Notes: generated by a model not told the origin, from the sequence alone. A stretch of 64,000 nucleotides of DNA from Cellulosilyticum sp. (GCA_015058045.1 SVDC01000009.1:13394-77393), one strand, 5' to 3'; positions 37,232-46,484 are shown, counted from the stretch's first letter. Program-made: numbers and translations.

Positions 37232-37341
37232 CCTTAAAAATTAGGCATATTCTAGCTCATAAGGGAGAAAAAAGTGTTTCTGGAAGAAATTCTTTTTTCG
37301 GACGACTGAGCAGATGTATTTTTCGATAGCCCCTTCTTTTT

Positions 37342-38694
37342 CTATTCTTCTTTTATAAATATACGAATCTCACATGTATTTTTCCCTGAATCACTATAAT
37401 CTGTTTCAAGAATCACACCATAAAATGTTTTTCCCTCATCCTCATATTCCTGTAGTTTTTGTGATTTACTTTTACTTATTTCTCCTAATTCATTAGCACA
37501 ATCATCAGTTACAAGATAAGTCTCTGTCTCATAATCATACTCTAAATAAACCTCATCCCCTTCAGAAACACAATCCAAATGTTCCTGTCTTGATGTACCC
37601 ATGAAATCTTTCTTTGAGGTTTTTATTAAACTCACATCCATATGAGGTACTTTCTTTAATTCCTCTTTAGTAAGCTGTTTATAAAACCCTAGTCCAATTT
37701 GTATTTCTTTATTATGCTCATTCACACGCTGAATAAAGCCCCTTACTTGTCCATTCGGATCCTCATAATATGCTTTCATCATACTTTGTAGGTTATTCTG
37801 AGGAATATAACCAATGCACTGGTTATGATAAATCACTTTGATGGCATGCTTATCATTTAGATTGTTTGGTTCAAATTCAAAATAGAGTGCCTCTTCAATC
37901 TTAACTGTTGAAATATCAAAGTTACACGCTTTTACGTTCTCTAGCTCTACATCATAAGCGCTCTCTTTAAGGTAATGATCCTCATCTAGAAATGCAAATT
38001 GGTTAATTGAATATCTATATTTTCCATAAACTCTTTCTAATTCTCGTAATTCCTCTCTTGTTTTTTCAATCTTATCATATTGATATTTAACTGCAATTTT
38101 TTCATTCAAATAACTTATAAGCTTCTGGATGTTCTTAAGCTCTCTTTTATCCACATAAACTATTAATGTTTTTGGAATAAGTGCTCCTGAATATGGTAAA
38201 TAACGTATATAAACCGCATTATGATAGTCTGTTATCTCATAACTTACTTCCTTAAGCTGAAAAGCATACAGTTTTTCTGTATCGTAATCCAACTTCCATT
38301 TTGTATTGCTATAACGCTTTTCAGTGTATTCAAGATAATGCTCATAAAAGTCAATGGATGTACTTGTATCTTCTAGATGATAACTTTTTCCATTCTTTAT
38401 TTGCTCTGCAATACTATTGTCAGCAGGCTTTTTTGCTATTTTAGTTTCTATAATCTCCATATTTTCAGAAGTTAAATTTTGCTGCATATCTATACTTACT
38501 TGAATATCCCCAATGAGTTGTTGTAATTCGGCAAGCGTCTTTTTCTTAATCTCCCAAACGTTTACGCCAGCTTTTATGATTTTAGGATAACAACTCCTAC
38601 AGATAAATTTGCCATTATATCTAGCCATTGTTTTCTGAAACGCATTTGTCTTATTCCCACAAATGGGACAATCTTCTGTTTTGAAAATACTCAT
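37342..38694 (-). CDS. DUF4428 zinc-ribbon and HIRAN-domain protein
   Basis: A 450-residue protein. The N-terminus is a four-Cys zinc ribbon (C9, C12, C32, C35; DCPICGNKT...FICRSCYP) of the DUF4428 type. The middle (about 80-225) is unassigned. A HIRAN domain follows at about 235-330 (EFEPNNLNDKHAIKVIYHNQCIGYIPQNNLQSM), a fold that binds free 3' DNA ends in HLTF. The C-terminal 110 residues are beta-rich. Bacterial HIRAN proteins are often found near DNA-processing or defence genes; here the HNH gene is the next one downstream. AAAGGACGG precedes the ATG. The function is unknown. Confidence 0.8.
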   Translation of the reverse strand: MSIFKTEDCPICGNKTNAFQKTMARYNGKFICRSCYPKIIKAGVNVWEIKKKTLAELQQLIGDIQVSIDMQQNLTSENMEIIETKIAKKPADNSIAEQIKNGKSYHLEDTSTSIDFYEHYLEYTEKRYSNTKWKLDYDTEKLYAFQLKEVSYEITDYHNAVYIRYLPYSGALIPKTLIVYVDKRELKNIQKLISYLNEKIAVKYQYDKIEKTREELRELERVYGKYRYSINQFAFLDEDHYLKESAYDVELENVKACNFDISTVKIEEALYFEFEPNNLNDKHAIKVIYHNQCIGYIPQNNLQSMMKAYYEDPNGQVRGFIQRVNEHNKEIQIGLGFYKQLTKEELKKVPHMDVSLIKTSKKDFMGTSRQEHLDCVSEGDEVYLEYDYETETYLVTDDCANELGEISKSKSQKLQEYEDEGKTFYGVILETDYSDSGKNTCEIRIFIKEE

Positions 38695-38784
38695 AATTTG
38701 ATTCCGTCCTTTGCTAAAACTTTCTGCAGCTAGGCCACTCTCCCTAACTTAACATAATCATTTATACATCGCAAGCTAAGACAC

Positions 38785-39255
38785 CTATTTACCACTTTTT
38801 ACTTTTCTCTGATTTATAAAATAAATCATTGTAACCACTATAACCCATATATCACCAAGTAATGATAGGATTTCCTCTATATTTGCCATTTCTAAGCGAA
38901 CAATATGAATATAGCTTGCTCCTATCATAAAGATGGTATAACTTAAAGCTGCTGAAGCACGATAATTTTTCTTTAATAAGGACATTACCCCCAGTACCCC
39001 AATACCTAATTGGCAAGCTCCCAACTCCATAATCATGATTTTACTTTCTTCTCCTAACTGCAATAATGCCATTGTGTATGATGAATTAAAGAACTGCATT
39101 GCTCCTGTTGTAAATGCTCTTACGCCCACTGACCAAAATATAAACCACTTGCAAAGAATATCAACAGACGCTTCTTTATTCTTTCTCTTTTCAATAAGCC
39201 AGCATACAAATGGAAGCACAAACATAACTACGCAAATATAAATCGTATGAAACAT
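38785..39255 (-). CDS. Four-TM membrane protein (DUF6790/DoxX-like)
   Basis: A 156-residue protein with four or five hydrophobic segments and short polar links (IEKRKNKEASVDIL). It resembles small DoxX/DUF6790-type membrane proteins, though I am not certain of the family. GAGAGGTG precedes the ATG. It starts 4 bases after the truncated TetR gene, so the pair was probably an autoregulated operon. Its promoter would be the one at 39631-39659. Confidence 0.6.
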   Translation of the reverse strand: MFHTIYICVVMFVLPFVCWLIEKRKNKEASVDILCKWFIFWSVGVRAFTTGAMQFFNSSYTMALLQLGEESKIMIMELGACQLGIGVLGVMSLLKKNYRASAALSYTIFMIGASYIHIVRLEMANIEEILSLLGDIWVIVVTMIYFINQRKVKSGK

Positions 39256-39259
39256 AGCT

Positions 39260-39616
39260 TTACACCTCTCTTTTTTCTAAACTTTTCATGCCTTCAATCA
39301 TGATTTCTAGTGCCATATCAAAACTCTCTTTAATAGGTAATGACGATCCAAAAGCACCTTTATTAACTAGTAAAAAGAAACCTTCTATAAAACTTCGTAA
39401 AATCCTAATAAGGTGGATGCTGTCGTTCTTACTGATATTTAACGAGGACATAATACGCGTGTAATAAACAGACAATTGTCCTGTTGCCACTTTAGAGGCT
39501 TCATCTTGATTTTTGTGATACCAAAGCATTGCTTCAAACACATCAGGATTCTCTATGGCATAGTCATATACGGCATAACACATGCTTCGAATAGCATCAT
39601 AACCAGATACCCCCAC
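39260..39616 (-). pseudogene. TetR-family regulator lacking its DNA-binding domain
   Basis: The 118 codons encode only the C-terminal ligand and dimerisation part of a TetR protein (WHG-type: AVGVSGYDAIRSMCYAVYDYAIENPDVF). The usual 60-residue HTH is missing. Upstream the frame runs a few codons (to about 39637) and meets TAA, and neither start (GTG at 39616) has a ribosome binding site. A promoter with a perfect palindromic operator lies only 15-20 bases upstream, where the HTH coding region should be. The simplest reading is a deletion of about 200 bases that removed the start and the HTH. Confidence 0.7.
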
Positions 39617-39630
39617 CGCTGATATTATAG

Positions 39631-39659
39631 ATGTTAGTTAATCGCATTAACTTTGTCAA
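39631..39659 (-). promoter_or_regulatory. Promoter with a TetR-type operator inside the spacer
   Basis: On the minus strand TTGACA (39654-39659), a 17-base spacer and TAACAT (39631-39636). The spacer holds the perfect palindrome AGTTAAT-GCG-ATTAACT (39636-39652). A repressor bound there would block RNA polymerase. The adjacent TetR gene has lost its DNA-binding domain. Confidence 0.75.
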
Positions 39660-39712
39660 TTATTTTCTAAATATTCATTAAAATTATACAATGCTTAGCT
39701 TTATAGCCTAAA

Positions 39713-39763
39713 AATAAAATCTCCTATGTGTCTTGATATTCAAAACACATAGGAGATTTTATT
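39713..39763 (-). terminator. Terminator of the AraC / serine hydrolase operon
   Basis: Perfect 19-base arms, 39713-39731 and 39745-39763; the right arm includes part of the stop codon of the serine hydrolase gene. Confidence 0.9.
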
Positions 39764-40730
39764 AACTAAACGCAGGTTCTATATATTCTTTAATAAGCTG
39801 TATTCTATCCTCAGCATTTGGAACAAACAGTGAGGTTAAAGCAATGACCATATCCTTTTTAGCATTAACATAAATGACATTGCCACCATCTCCCACTGCT
39901 GCAAAACTTCCTTCCTCTTCATCTATAATCCACCAAAGATAGCCATAGGAAAGTTGAAATGCTTCACAAAATGACTGTTTACTCGTGCTCTCGTTAATCC
40001 ACGCCTTAGATACAATCTGCTTATCTTGCCACATGCCATCGTTTAAGTACAACTGCCCGATTTTTGCCATATCCATAGCTGTTAAGTTAAGTCCCCAACC
40101 AGCTGTATTCACTCCATTTAGTCCTGCCACCCAGCCATTGATATTTTTCTCATTATAAAATGCCAATTGTTCTTCTACACTCTGAAAAATAATGGAGCGA
40201 TCTACCTTTATCTCTAAAGGCCCAAATAATTCTTCTTTTGCAAAATCTAATACAGATTTTCCTGTTACCTGAGTTAATATCCCACATAAAATATCAGGTC
40301 CTATAATAGGTGTATAGCGAAATGTACCTTTTGGACTACCACCTAGTAAATCAAGCGCCGCATTTACCCAGTCCTCACTGGAAAAATAGGCTTCAAAATC
40401 CTCATGTTCATATTTATAAGGTGCAGTCATTGTAAGTAAATCCCTGATGGTAATTTCTTGAATATTTTCTTCTCCTTTTACTACTGAATACTCAGGAAAG
40501 AACCCAAGAATCTTCTGATCCACACTTTGAATCAACTTTTTATCTAAGGCAATACCTATTAAAGTTGAAACAATGCTTTTTGTCACTGAAAAAATATGGT
40601 TCTTTGTATCCCTTGTACTATCATTCCAGTAATTTTCATAGATCACATGGCCGCCTTTTCTAACCACTACCCCAGTAGAATTTTGATAACTTTCACTGAT
40701 AACTTGCTCCATCTTTGCCTTTAAATGCAT
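39762..40730 (-). CDS. Beta-lactamase-family serine hydrolase (class C fold)
   Basis: A 322-residue protein of the PF00144 group with the catalytic SxxK motif S48-V-T-K51 (IFSVTKSIVSTLIGIAL). It also has the usual TIRDLLTMTAPY segment and a C-terminal YGYLWW followed by DGGNVIYV, at the position of the third motif. It has no signal peptide, so it is probably a cytoplasmic esterase or peptidase rather than a resistance enzyme. GGAGGC precedes the ATG. It is second in an operon with the AraC/GyrI regulator, 29 bases after it. Confidence 0.88.
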   Translation of the reverse strand: MHLKAKMEQVISESYQNSTGVVVRKGGHVIYENYWNDSTRDTKNHIFSVTKSIVSTLIGIALDKKLIQSVDQKILGFFPEYSVVKGEENIQEITIRDLLTMTAPYKYEHEDFEAYFSSEDWVNAALDLLGGSPKGTFRYTPIIGPDILCGILTQVTGKSVLDFAKEELFGPLEIKVDRSIIFQSVEEQLAFYNEKNINGWVAGLNGVNTAGWGLNLTAMDMAKIGQLYLNDGMWQDKQIVSKAWINESTSKQSFCEAFQLSYGYLWWIIDEEEGSFAAVGDGGNVIYVNAKKDMVIALTSLFVPNAEDRIQLIKEYIEPAFS

Positions 40731-40759
40731 ACATCATGCCTCCTGTATTAAAATTGGGA

Positions 40760-41686
40760 TTACTGATGAATGGGCTCAATGGGCACATAGATTTCTACAA
40801 TATGAATACAATCTTCCTCCCCCGTAGGTTCATTACAATATACCTCAAATGGATAGGTATTTCGTGGCACATATCCACTACAAGTCAGCCACTCCTGATA
40901 CATATAGTTCCATGCATCGCCATATTGATGCCTGTAAATTTCAAAATGACCAACTGCATATAAACCGCCTTCTAACTTCATACTGCCAAGGATACCATCT
41001 TCTTGTATCCTTTGATTTTTGGGTACTGTAAGACATAAGCTTGTACGAAACTGTGTTTCCTCTGCAAACTCTGGATTATCATGATAAATAGCAAGTACCC
41101 AATAATCTTCTTCTAAAAGCTTCTGTTTATTGGCCTCTTGAAACAAAGTTTGTATAAGCCCTTCATATGCCTTAGCCAATGTCTCATATGTCCCTATATG
41201 TCTCACATAAGCTAATTGTTTCTCTTCTAATGTAACGATTGTTATGTTGCCTTTGATAGGAAACTTATCATGAGCCCATTCTTTCTTCACCGTGGTTTTA
41301 TTGTAATCAGATAGCAAAAAAGAATCTTTGCAATTCTTGCTATATGTGTCTCTATATTCACGAGGCGTCATACCATAATAATGCTTAAATCCTCTTGAAA
41401 AAATAGCTGAATCGGTAAAACCCAGTTCATAAGCAATATCTGTTACATTCATATCCTCACGATGTGCAAGTAGAAACACTGCCCTCTCCATCCGTATACG
41501 ATTTACATAATGGGCAAGAGGCTCTTGTAATATGCTTCGAAAAATACGGCTAAAATGATACTTAGAAAACCCTGCAACATAAGCAAGTTCCTCTATGGAC
41601 ATGGATTCTCCAATATGTTTTTCTATATAATCTTGTGTTGCATGGATTCTTCTCATATATTCTTTTTGATATGATTGATTGACCAT
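40760..41686 (-). CDS. AraC-family regulator with GyrI-like ligand domain
   Basis: A 308-residue protein from the ATG at 41684-41686 (TAGGAGG 7 bases ahead; the longer frame lacks a signal). Residues 10-110 hold the double AraC HTH (SIEELAYVAGFSKYHFSRIF, TDIAYELGFTDSAIFSRGFK). From about 145 a GyrI-like/SbmC small-molecule domain follows (VTLEEKQLAYVRHIGTYETL, ending HIVEIYVPIEP), as in Rob/BmrR-type multidrug sensors. It is first gene of an operon with the serine hydrolase and probably controls itself and that gene in response to a hydrophobic compound. Confidence 0.9.
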   Translation of the reverse strand: MVNQSYQKEYMRRIHATQDYIEKHIGESMSIEELAYVAGFSKYHFSRIFRSILQEPLAHYVNRIRMERAVFLLAHREDMNVTDIAYELGFTDSAIFSRGFKHYYGMTPREYRDTYSKNCKDSFLLSDYNKTTVKKEWAHDKFPIKGNITIVTLEEKQLAYVRHIGTYETLAKAYEGLIQTLFQEANKQKLLEEDYWVLAIYHDNPEFAEETQFRTSLCLTVPKNQRIQEDGILGSMKLEGGLYAVGHFEIYRHQYGDAWNYMYQEWLTCSGYVPRNTYPFEVYCNEPTGEEDCIHIVEIYVPIEPIHQ

Positions 41687-41779
41687 ATAGTTTCCTCCTA
41701 TAAAAAGCAAATAATTGATAACTTGTTAGGAATTTTATTTGCATCGGATTACACCGATAAATTTCTTCGCTCATAAAAA

Positions 41780-41816
41780 AATACCTGTTATGCTTTTATA
41801 GAGCACAGCAGGTATT
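41780..41816 (-). terminator. Terminator at the end of the aminotransferase pseudogene
   Basis: Arms AATACCTG (41780-41787) and CAGGTATT (41809-41816) plus inner pairing, followed by TTTTTT on the minus strand. It overlaps the stop codon of the pseudogene. Confidence 0.75.
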
Positions 41817-42982
41817 TAGCACTTCACTGAGTGTAGTACAATAGGCATCTATCATTTCTTTAGTAAGCGTAAACGGAGTATATGTGCGAAGCACTCTATG
41901 TAATGGCTTAACAGCAACCAAGAAACCTTCCTCACATAACAACTTATCTATTCTCTTCATCATTGCCTCATCCATATAATCTTTAAATTCAATGCAATTC
42001 ATCATCCCAATTCCTCGAACTTCGTCAATACATTGATGTTCTTTCTGTAATTCTATATAACATTGGCGTAAATATGCACCATTTTCCAATGACCTTTCTA
42101 TTAGGTGTTCCCTTTCTATAACTTCCAGCACTTTATATGCAATGGCAGCTCCTAGTGGATCATTTTGGTGTGATTGTGCATAGCAGAATGGATTGCAAAA
42201 TATTTTCTCAACTACATGTCTCTTCATAATAACTGCACTTACAGGATAACCATTTCCAAGCCCTTTACCTGCAGCAATAATATCTGGTACCAGATTATAA
42301 TGCATGTATCCAAACCATTTTCCTGTACGCCCTATACCCGTTGTCACTTCATCTACAATAATAAGTGCATTTAGCTCTTTCATCATTTGATTAATGGCAG
42401 TAATAAGGTTTTGTGGGGGTAGCTTAACAAGACCTGAACTATTACCCGGTTCAAATAGAAAATATCCCACATTTGTCATATTAGAAATTTGACTTAGATA
42501 GGCATACCATTCTGCAACGGACCTGTCATTGTCATTTTGCCAATCTATTACAACCCAGTTATTGTCTGATATATCAGCACCTTGCCCATAAGAGGTAAAA
42601 AACTGATTCTTTAAACATAACCCCATTTGCTTTTCTGGCGAAATAAGCTTCTTTGCAACTCAAATACTATATTCTACAGCCTCACTACCAGAAGAAAGAA
42701 ATACACATTTTCCATCTGGAAAATCAACTATTTCAAGAAGTTTTGCAGATGCTTTTTCAACTATTGGTGTACTATATTTATATCCTGCATGAGCTATTTT
42801 TCCTAATTGCTCTATTATCGTCTTATTTATTTCGGGATGATTATGACCTAAGCCCAAACACCAGCTTCCATATCTAGATAGACTTTTTTGTTTTCATCTA
42901 TAACATAACAGTCTTTTGCAGAAACAATATGATCTAGATACTGAGGATATCCAGTTGTGTTCAATATATTACTCATACTCAT
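41796..42982 (-). pseudogene. Class III aminotransferase, broken by a frameshift and a nonsense codon
   Basis: Three collinear pieces together encode about 395 residues of a PLP class III (acetylornithine/GABA-type) aminotransferase. The start is the ATG at 42980-42982 with GGAGGGAA ahead. The first piece runs to GVWA and stops (about 42858). The frame then shifts to GLGHNHPEINKTI, where relatives have GVWCMGLGHNHP, so about 7 bases appear lost between TGG repeats. The second lesion is TGA at 42660-42662 between EYSI and VAKKLISPEKQ, most simply CGA to TGA. Downstream the PLP lysine (AAGKGLGNGYPVSAV) and IIVDEVTTGIGRTGKWFG are intact. The good condition of the rest suggests recent inactivation. 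Confidence 0.85.
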
Positions 42983-43100
42983 TTCCCTCCATCCGATTAT
43001 TTTAAAACACATAATGGTCTAATTAATCAAAACAATTATATCATGCAAAACAAAATATTTTATATATATTTTTTAACAATTCAAGTGTAGGATAAAAAAA

Positions 43101-43132
43101 CTGTGTCACAGCCCTATAAGACTATCACACAG
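43101..43132 (-). terminator. Terminator of the FmdE operon
   Basis: The stem CTGTGT (43101-43106) / ACACAG (43127-43132), with additional imperfect pairs, is followed by TTTTTTT on the minus strand. Confidence 0.75.
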
Positions 43133-43161
43133 CGACCTACTTTATTTTCTTTTCCTATATA

Positions 43162-43695
43162 TTACACATTGAATCTATCATAACTTTCATAACAATCTAA
43201 GCATAATTTTTTGTCTCCTACTAATCTAATCCAATTTGTTCCAGTCTTTTCTCCACATCCTTCACATATATAAGAGTCAAATAAACGTGCTCTTTCAGGT
43301 AGTTTAATCGTTGTTTCTTTTACATCAAACAAATCACTTGGCTCGTTTGCCTGATAATAAACACATGATTCTTCTCTAGTCATAGGCTGTGGTAAAGATT
43401 TCAAAACTAAACGAACGGATTTTCCTGTTTTTCGATTATAAAAGGAAAAGGCCTGTTTTCCTCTCATATGAAATAATAGATTTCCCTTACCAACACTACA
43501 TCCAAGCATGACTTGAATCGCATCCACTCCACAAGCATCATTTTCTGAAATGCAGACAATCTGCTCATCATCTGAAAATTTAAGCTCCAAAAGTTCTATT
43601 GCATAAAGTGCTGCTTTATATCCAATAGTTAACCCTCCACAAATATGGCCATGAAATGCAGCACACTTTTCCCATAAAATTTCTTTGTTTTCCAT
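43162..43695 (-). CDS. FmdE-family protein with C-terminal zinc ribbon
   Basis: A 177-residue protein of the FmdE family (PF02663), named after a gene of the molybdenum formylmethanofuran dehydrogenase operon of methanogens. It has the signature AAFHGHICGGLTIGYKAALYA, a second conserved ISENDACGVDAIQVMLGC segment, and a C-terminal CEGCGEK...CLDCYES zinc ribbon. The His and Cys residues probably bind a metal or metal cofactor. It is the last gene of the five-gene operon with a metal-type ABC importer and a methyltransferase, 51 bases after the methyltransferase. Its exact role is not known in any organism to my knowledge. Confidence 0.88.
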   Translation of the reverse strand: MENKEILWEKCAAFHGHICGGLTIGYKAALYAIELLELKFSDDEQIVCISENDACGVDAIQVMLGCSVGKGNLLFHMRGKQAFSFYNRKTGKSVRLVLKSLPQPMTREESCVYYQANEPSDLFDVKETTIKLPERARLFDSYICEGCGEKTGTNWIRLVGDKKLCLDCYESYDRFNV

Positions 43696-43746
43696 ATTTT
43701 ATACCCTCTCCCCACTATGTAGTTTTAATCCTATAAAACTTTTTAA

Positions 43747-44559
43747 TTAAACCTCCCAATATATTGAAACGATTGTACTAGACATAGTTTCCTCTACCAT
43801 ACCTGATATAGTATGAGAATCAATGACTTGCATCATCTTTTCTTCTTCTCCTGCTGTAAGTTCTTTTCTAAGCTTTGCCCTATCCATACTCCATGCTGTC
43901 ATATCTTCTCTTGTCTTTAAGGATTTATGTACTTGCGTGCGATACTGTATCTTTGGTGAATACCCCATATTCCATAAGGTGGCAAAAATATAAATAAGCG
44001 CTTCATCTGACTGTGTCCCTTTCTCCAATCCAATAGAACCAAAAACCTCATCAAGAATACTATCTGTTCTTCTTGAATGTTTCTCCATAATACAATACTT
44101 ACGAGAACAAGCAATCATTTTTTCAAAAGAACCATAATCTGAAATAGCAGGTGTCATATGGGCAAAAACAATATCAAAAGCCTTTCGAAAGCCTATTTCA
44201 TCAATATCTACCCTTGCCCAGTCCTTCCAATAAAAATCTGTGTTTTTATAAGATAATTTTTTTTCTATTTGTCTAGCATACTCTATCATTTTTCCAGATA
44301 AATCAATCCCCACTGAATGACTAATCTTCTTAGCCATAGCAAAGGAATATCTCCCTGTACCACAACCTATGTCAAGACTATTCATTTCATGAGTAATAGA
44401 AAATTCATTATTTATCAACTTTAAAAATGGATCTGTTTCAAAATCTGGCACATCCATCTTGTAGTATTCTTTCGATACTCTATCCCATATTCGCTCCTCA
44501 ATTTCACCATTTCCGAGATTCGATTTTTTCCATCGCTCCTTTATTTCATCCAACCTCAT
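43747..44559 (-). CDS. Class I SAM-dependent methyltransferase
   Basis: A 270-residue protein from the ATG at 44557-44559 (GGGGGGAAAG ahead). Motif I is LDIGCGTGRYSFAMAKK (about 68-84), followed by the acidic motif II VGIDLSGKM. The rest of the Rossmann-like domain is present (IVFAHMTPAIS). It lies 14 bases after the ATPase gene and before fmdE, inside an importer operon. This suggests it modifies the imported ligand, a pterin/corrinoid-like cofactor or a metallophore. No substrate can be read from sequence. Confidence 0.85.
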   Translation of the reverse strand: MRLDEIKERWKKSNLGNGEIEERIWDRVSKEYYKMDVPDFETDPFLKLINNEFSITHEMNSLDIGCGTGRYSFAMAKKISHSVGIDLSGKMIEYARQIEKKLSYKNTDFYWKDWARVDIDEIGFRKAFDIVFAHMTPAISDYGSFEKMIACSRKYCIMEKHSRRTDSILDEVFGSIGLEKGTQSDEALIYIFATLWNMGYSPKIQYRTQVHKSLKTREDMTAWSMDRAKLRKELTAGEEEKMMQVIDSHTISGMVEETMSSTIVSIYWEV

Positions 44560-44573
44560 TTCTTTCCCCCCTA

Positions 44574-45371
44574 TTATAAACATTCAAGCCTATTCTTTTG
44601 CCTTTCAATTTTATCAGGAAATGGGACGATTACAGGAATATTCCCATGATATATAATCTCAACTTGCATATTATATACAGCTTCTACAATATCAGGCGTA
44701 ATACTATCTCTATCGCCAAAACTATAAACCTTTGAATCTTTTAAAAATAAAAATTTATCACAGTAACGAATAGCTAGATTAAGATCGTGTATAATAATAG
44801 CCACACATATATTTTGGCTACGCGCAATATCACAAATCACTTGCAATACCTCATGCTGATTTTTAGGATCTAGATTACTCGTTGGCTCATCTAAAAGTAA
44901 AAACTTTGGCTGTTGTGCAAGTGCTCTTGCCATCATCACTTTTTGAACTTCTCCCCCAGAAAGCTCCGACACGTTCCGTAATATATAGTCACTTAATCCC
45001 ATCTGCTTAATAATACTTTTTACAATCTGCCTATCTTCTTCTGTAGTATCCCACTTAATATAAGGTTTTCGACCAAGTAGCACTGCATCAAATACATTCA
45101 TATCCATCATCTGTGCATTTTGTGAAACATAAGCAATATTTTGTGCAATCATTCGATTATTCATCTTAAAAATATTTTGCTCATCAATCTCTACACTACC
45201 ATCTCTTACAGGATATATGTGGTCAATACATTTTAGTAACGTACTTTTCCCTGCACCATTACTTCCAAGGATTGCTACACACTGACCAGGTTCAATATTA
45301 AAACTTACAGCATCTAATACATATCCTCTGGACGTATTGTAAGTATAAATAATATTATCCACTTTAACCAC
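44574..45371 (-). CDS. ABC importer ATPase, FecE/BtuD type
   Basis: A 265-residue ATP-binding subunit of the siderophore/cobalamin/metal-chelate importer class. Walker A is GSNGAGKST, the Q-loop region is AYVSQNAQM, the signature is LSGGEVQKVMMARAL, Walker B is FLLLDEPTSNLD, and the H-loop is IIHDLNLA. I place the start at GTG 45369-45371, 8 bases after AAAGGAGG; the longer frame contains that site. It overlaps the permease stop by 8 bases, so the two are translationally coupled. Confidence 0.92.
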   Translation of the reverse strand: MVKVDNIIYTYNTSRGYVLDAVSFNIEPGQCVAILGSNGAGKSTLLKCIDHIYPVRDGSVEIDEQNIFKMNNRMIAQNIAYVSQNAQMMDMNVFDAVLLGRKPYIKWDTTEEDRQIVKSIIKQMGLSDYILRNVSELSGGEVQKVMMARALAQQPKFLLLDEPTSNLDPKNQHEVLQVICDIARSQNICVAIIIHDLNLAIRYCDKFLFLKDSKVYSFGDRDSITPDIVEAVYNMQVEIIYHGNIPVIVPFPDKIERQKNRLECL

Positions 45372-46482
45372 GTAACTTACCTCCTTTGAATAGTAAGAAC
45401 AAAAACATAGGGCCTCCAAGAAAAGAGGTTATAGCACCAATAGGTAATATAACTGGCGATACAATCGTACGTGCAAATGTGTCTGCGAGAACAAGTAATA
45501 GCCCACCAGCAACTGCTGAACAAGGGATAAGATAACGATAATCATTGCCTACAAATTTTCGCATAATGTGTGGTGCAATGAGACCTACAAAGCTAATAAT
45601 ACCACCAAATGCAACAGCAGCTGAGGCAATAAGTGAACACACTAACATACTTATTAACATTACGGCCCTTGTATTGACCCCAAGACTCTTTGCTGTATCT
45701 GCACCACTTTCCATGGCATTATAGTTCCATCTGTTTATCAAAAAGAATATCATGGATAAAATAAAAATAATAAAGAGTATAAGAAGCTCAGTCCAACTGG
45801 TACTTCCTAAGTCTCCAAAGGTCCAAAAGACAATAGCACCTATCTTAGTCTCATCAGCGAAATATTGAAGCAGTGTACTACCGCCCGAGAACATACAGCT
45901 CAGTGCTGTACCCGCAAGAACAAGCCCACTAGGACCAATATTTTTTTTAAATTGAGAAATAGCGAGGACTACAAAAGTAGATAGGGTTCCAAAAATAAAA
46001 GCACAAAATGTAACAGTATAAAAATTTTCAATAACTACTGCTGTAGCTGCAGAAGGAGAATTCACAGTTCCTCCTGCAAAGAATAAAATACCTACAGCTG
46101 CACCAAAGGCTGCTCCCTGAGATACGCCCAAGGTAGAAGCCGAAGCAAGAGGATTACGAAGCACACATTGCATGATTGCACCAGAAGCTGCTAAAAGTCC
46201 GCCTACCAAAATGCCTGCTGTAATTCTCGGTAGACGTATCCCCATAATAATCGTCTCTGCTTGCTGCGTACCATTTCCTAAAATGGTACGCAGCACCTCA
46301 TCTACTGTTATATGCAAGGTTCCTACCCCAGTAGAATACAGTGCAATCATAACAGTTATAATGGTTGCCAAAATAAGAATCATTCTTTTTCTAAAAATAT
46401 ACCTTTCATACCTTCCTAAATGTGTTCTACTCCTACTATTTACATCTAATCTTGCAACTTGTGTATTATTCATATCATTCAT
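45364..46482 (-). CDS. ABC importer permease, FecCD family
   Basis: A 372-residue membrane subunit with about nine or ten transmembrane segments. FecCD hallmarks are IRLPRITAGILVGGLLAASGAIMQ, the NPLASASTLGVSQGAAFG segment, and the cytoplasmic coupling region AFGGIISFVGLIAPHIMRKFVG. These mark the BtuC/FhuB superfamily, which moves siderophores, haem, cobalamin or, in the MolB case, molybdate and tungstate. It starts 2 bases after the binding protein stop. Confidence 0.93.
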   Translation of the reverse strand: MNDMNNTQVARLDVNSRSRTHLGRYERYIFRKRMILILATIITVMIALYSTGVGTLHITVDEVLRTILGNGTQQAETIIMGIRLPRITAGILVGGLLAASGAIMQCVLRNPLASASTLGVSQGAAFGAAVGILFFAGGTVNSPSAATAVVIENFYTVTFCAFIFGTLSTFVVLAISQFKKNIGPSGLVLAGTALSCMFSGGSTLLQYFADETKIGAIVFWTFGDLGSTSWTELLILFIIFILSMIFFLINRWNYNAMESGADTAKSLGVNTRAVMLISMLVCSLIASAAVAFGGIISFVGLIAPHIMRKFVGNDYRYLIPCSAVAGGLLLVLADTFARTIVSPVILPIGAITSFLGGPMFLFLLFKGGKLRG

Positions 46483-46484
46483 AC

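Larger units (their letters stand above)
37029..37341 (-). other. Gap between HIRAN and HNH genes with hairpins and a small ORF
   Basis: The 313 bases hold the short ORF 37101-37181, a hairpin with a T-run (37209-37231), and on the HIRAN side an AT-rich inverted repeat (about 37268-37301, GAAAAAAG...CTTTTTTC with inner TTTC/GAAA). A start-less open frame there ends NFFQKHFFLPYELEYA and could be a gene scrap. A plus-strand frame through this stretch has a weak ribosome binding site and reads through both hairpins, so I do not accept it. Confidence 0.5.

Noticed and set aside
37057..37329. Plus-strand 90-aa frame with a hydrophobic first half
   Set aside because: It has no good ribosome site, reads through two hairpins, and lies antisense to a better supported small ORF with a strong GGAGGGAG.
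40760..41686. Antibiotic-resistance locus (AraC/GyrI regulator plus beta-lactamase-like gene)
   Set aside because: The serine hydrolase has no signal peptide and belongs to the broad PF00144 group, which is mostly esterases and peptidases.
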